Shown here: positions 46,433 through 46,448 of the stretch, in pieces
How the letters are laid out: each line of letters opens with the position of its first letter
Position numbering within the stretch: the first letter of the stretch is position 1
NCBI GenBank assembly: GCA_944326365.1
Contig: CALVDR010000020.1
Coordinates: 1 to 46,448, forward strand
Source of the DNA: an uncultured Bacteroidales bacterium
GTDB taxonomy: Bacteria; Bacteroidota; Bacteroidia; Bacteroidales; UBA932
DNA length: 46,448 nucleotides
Direction of reading: 5' to 3'
The notes under the pieces: model-generated
Told to the model about the DNA's origin: nothing
Seen by the model: the letters and a program-made list of their open reading frames with translations, nothing else
Database searches by the model: none
Program-made: the position numbers and the translations under genes

Positions 46433-46448
46433 CGATTTCTTCGAAATC

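Overview
The window looks like a piece of a Bacteroidales (Bacteroidota) chromosome that is fairly GC-rich for the group. Three things point there: SusC/SusD pairs, hybrid two-component systems (HTCS) that fuse sensor and AraC-type regulator in one protein, and promoter boxes of the TAnnTTTG type in place of sigma70 boxes. I cannot name the genus. Nearly all coding capacity belongs to two adjacent polysaccharide utilization loci (PULs). I see no tRNA, rRNA, CRISPR array, transposase or phage gene.

Layout. (1) 1-2255: a 52-bp tandem repeat, then a minus-strand pair made of a 49-residue peptide gene and a fimbrillin-like lipoprotein gene, then a structured dispersed repeat. (2) 2256-6389: a minus-strand HTCS regulator (HTCS1). 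Upstream lies a 517-bp gap with palindromes, a promoter and a short remnant resembling DUF3791-type small proteins. (3) 26467 down to 6907, minus strand: PUL1, apparently one operon, in the order SusC, SusD, a second SusC, a second SusD, a DUF1735/DUF4361-like lipoprotein, a clan GH-A hydrolase, two paralogous PKD-domain glycan-binding lipoproteins, a GH3 and a beta-glucuronidase-like GH2. A strong hairpin terminator follows. (4) 26868-28947, minus strand: a UxuB-type oxidoreductase and UxuA mannonate dehydratase, two steps of D-glucuronate catabolism. (5) 29146-43846, plus strand: a LacI-family regulator divergent from uxuBA, a second HTCS (HTCS2), then PUL2 with GH16, SusC, SusD, a surface glycan-binding lipoprotein and GH3. 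(6) 46359-43912, minus strand: a third GH3, convergent with PUL2 across a shared hairpin terminator.

How they work together (inference). PUL2 (HTCS, laminarinase-type GH16, SusCD, PKD-type binding protein, exo-acting GH3) has the architecture of known beta-1,3-glucan loci of gut Bacteroides. PUL1 adds a GH2 carrying the NxK signature of beta-glucuronidases, next to glucuronate catabolic genes, so its substrate probably carries beta-linked glucuronic acid and beta-glucosyl units. The LacI regulator probably reads an intracellular metabolite of uronate breakdown, while the HTCS proteins read periplasmic oligosaccharides.

Notable oddities: nine-base G/C homopolymer runs inside two reading frames (the fimbrillin-like lipoprotein and HTCS2), a family of palindromic elements that twice supply a gene's TAG stop codon, a canonical G-quadruplex motif upstream of the PUL1 promoter region, repeated CGATGCAAT motifs in paired hairpins between uxuB and uxuA, and a perfect 18-bp inverted repeat at the right edge.
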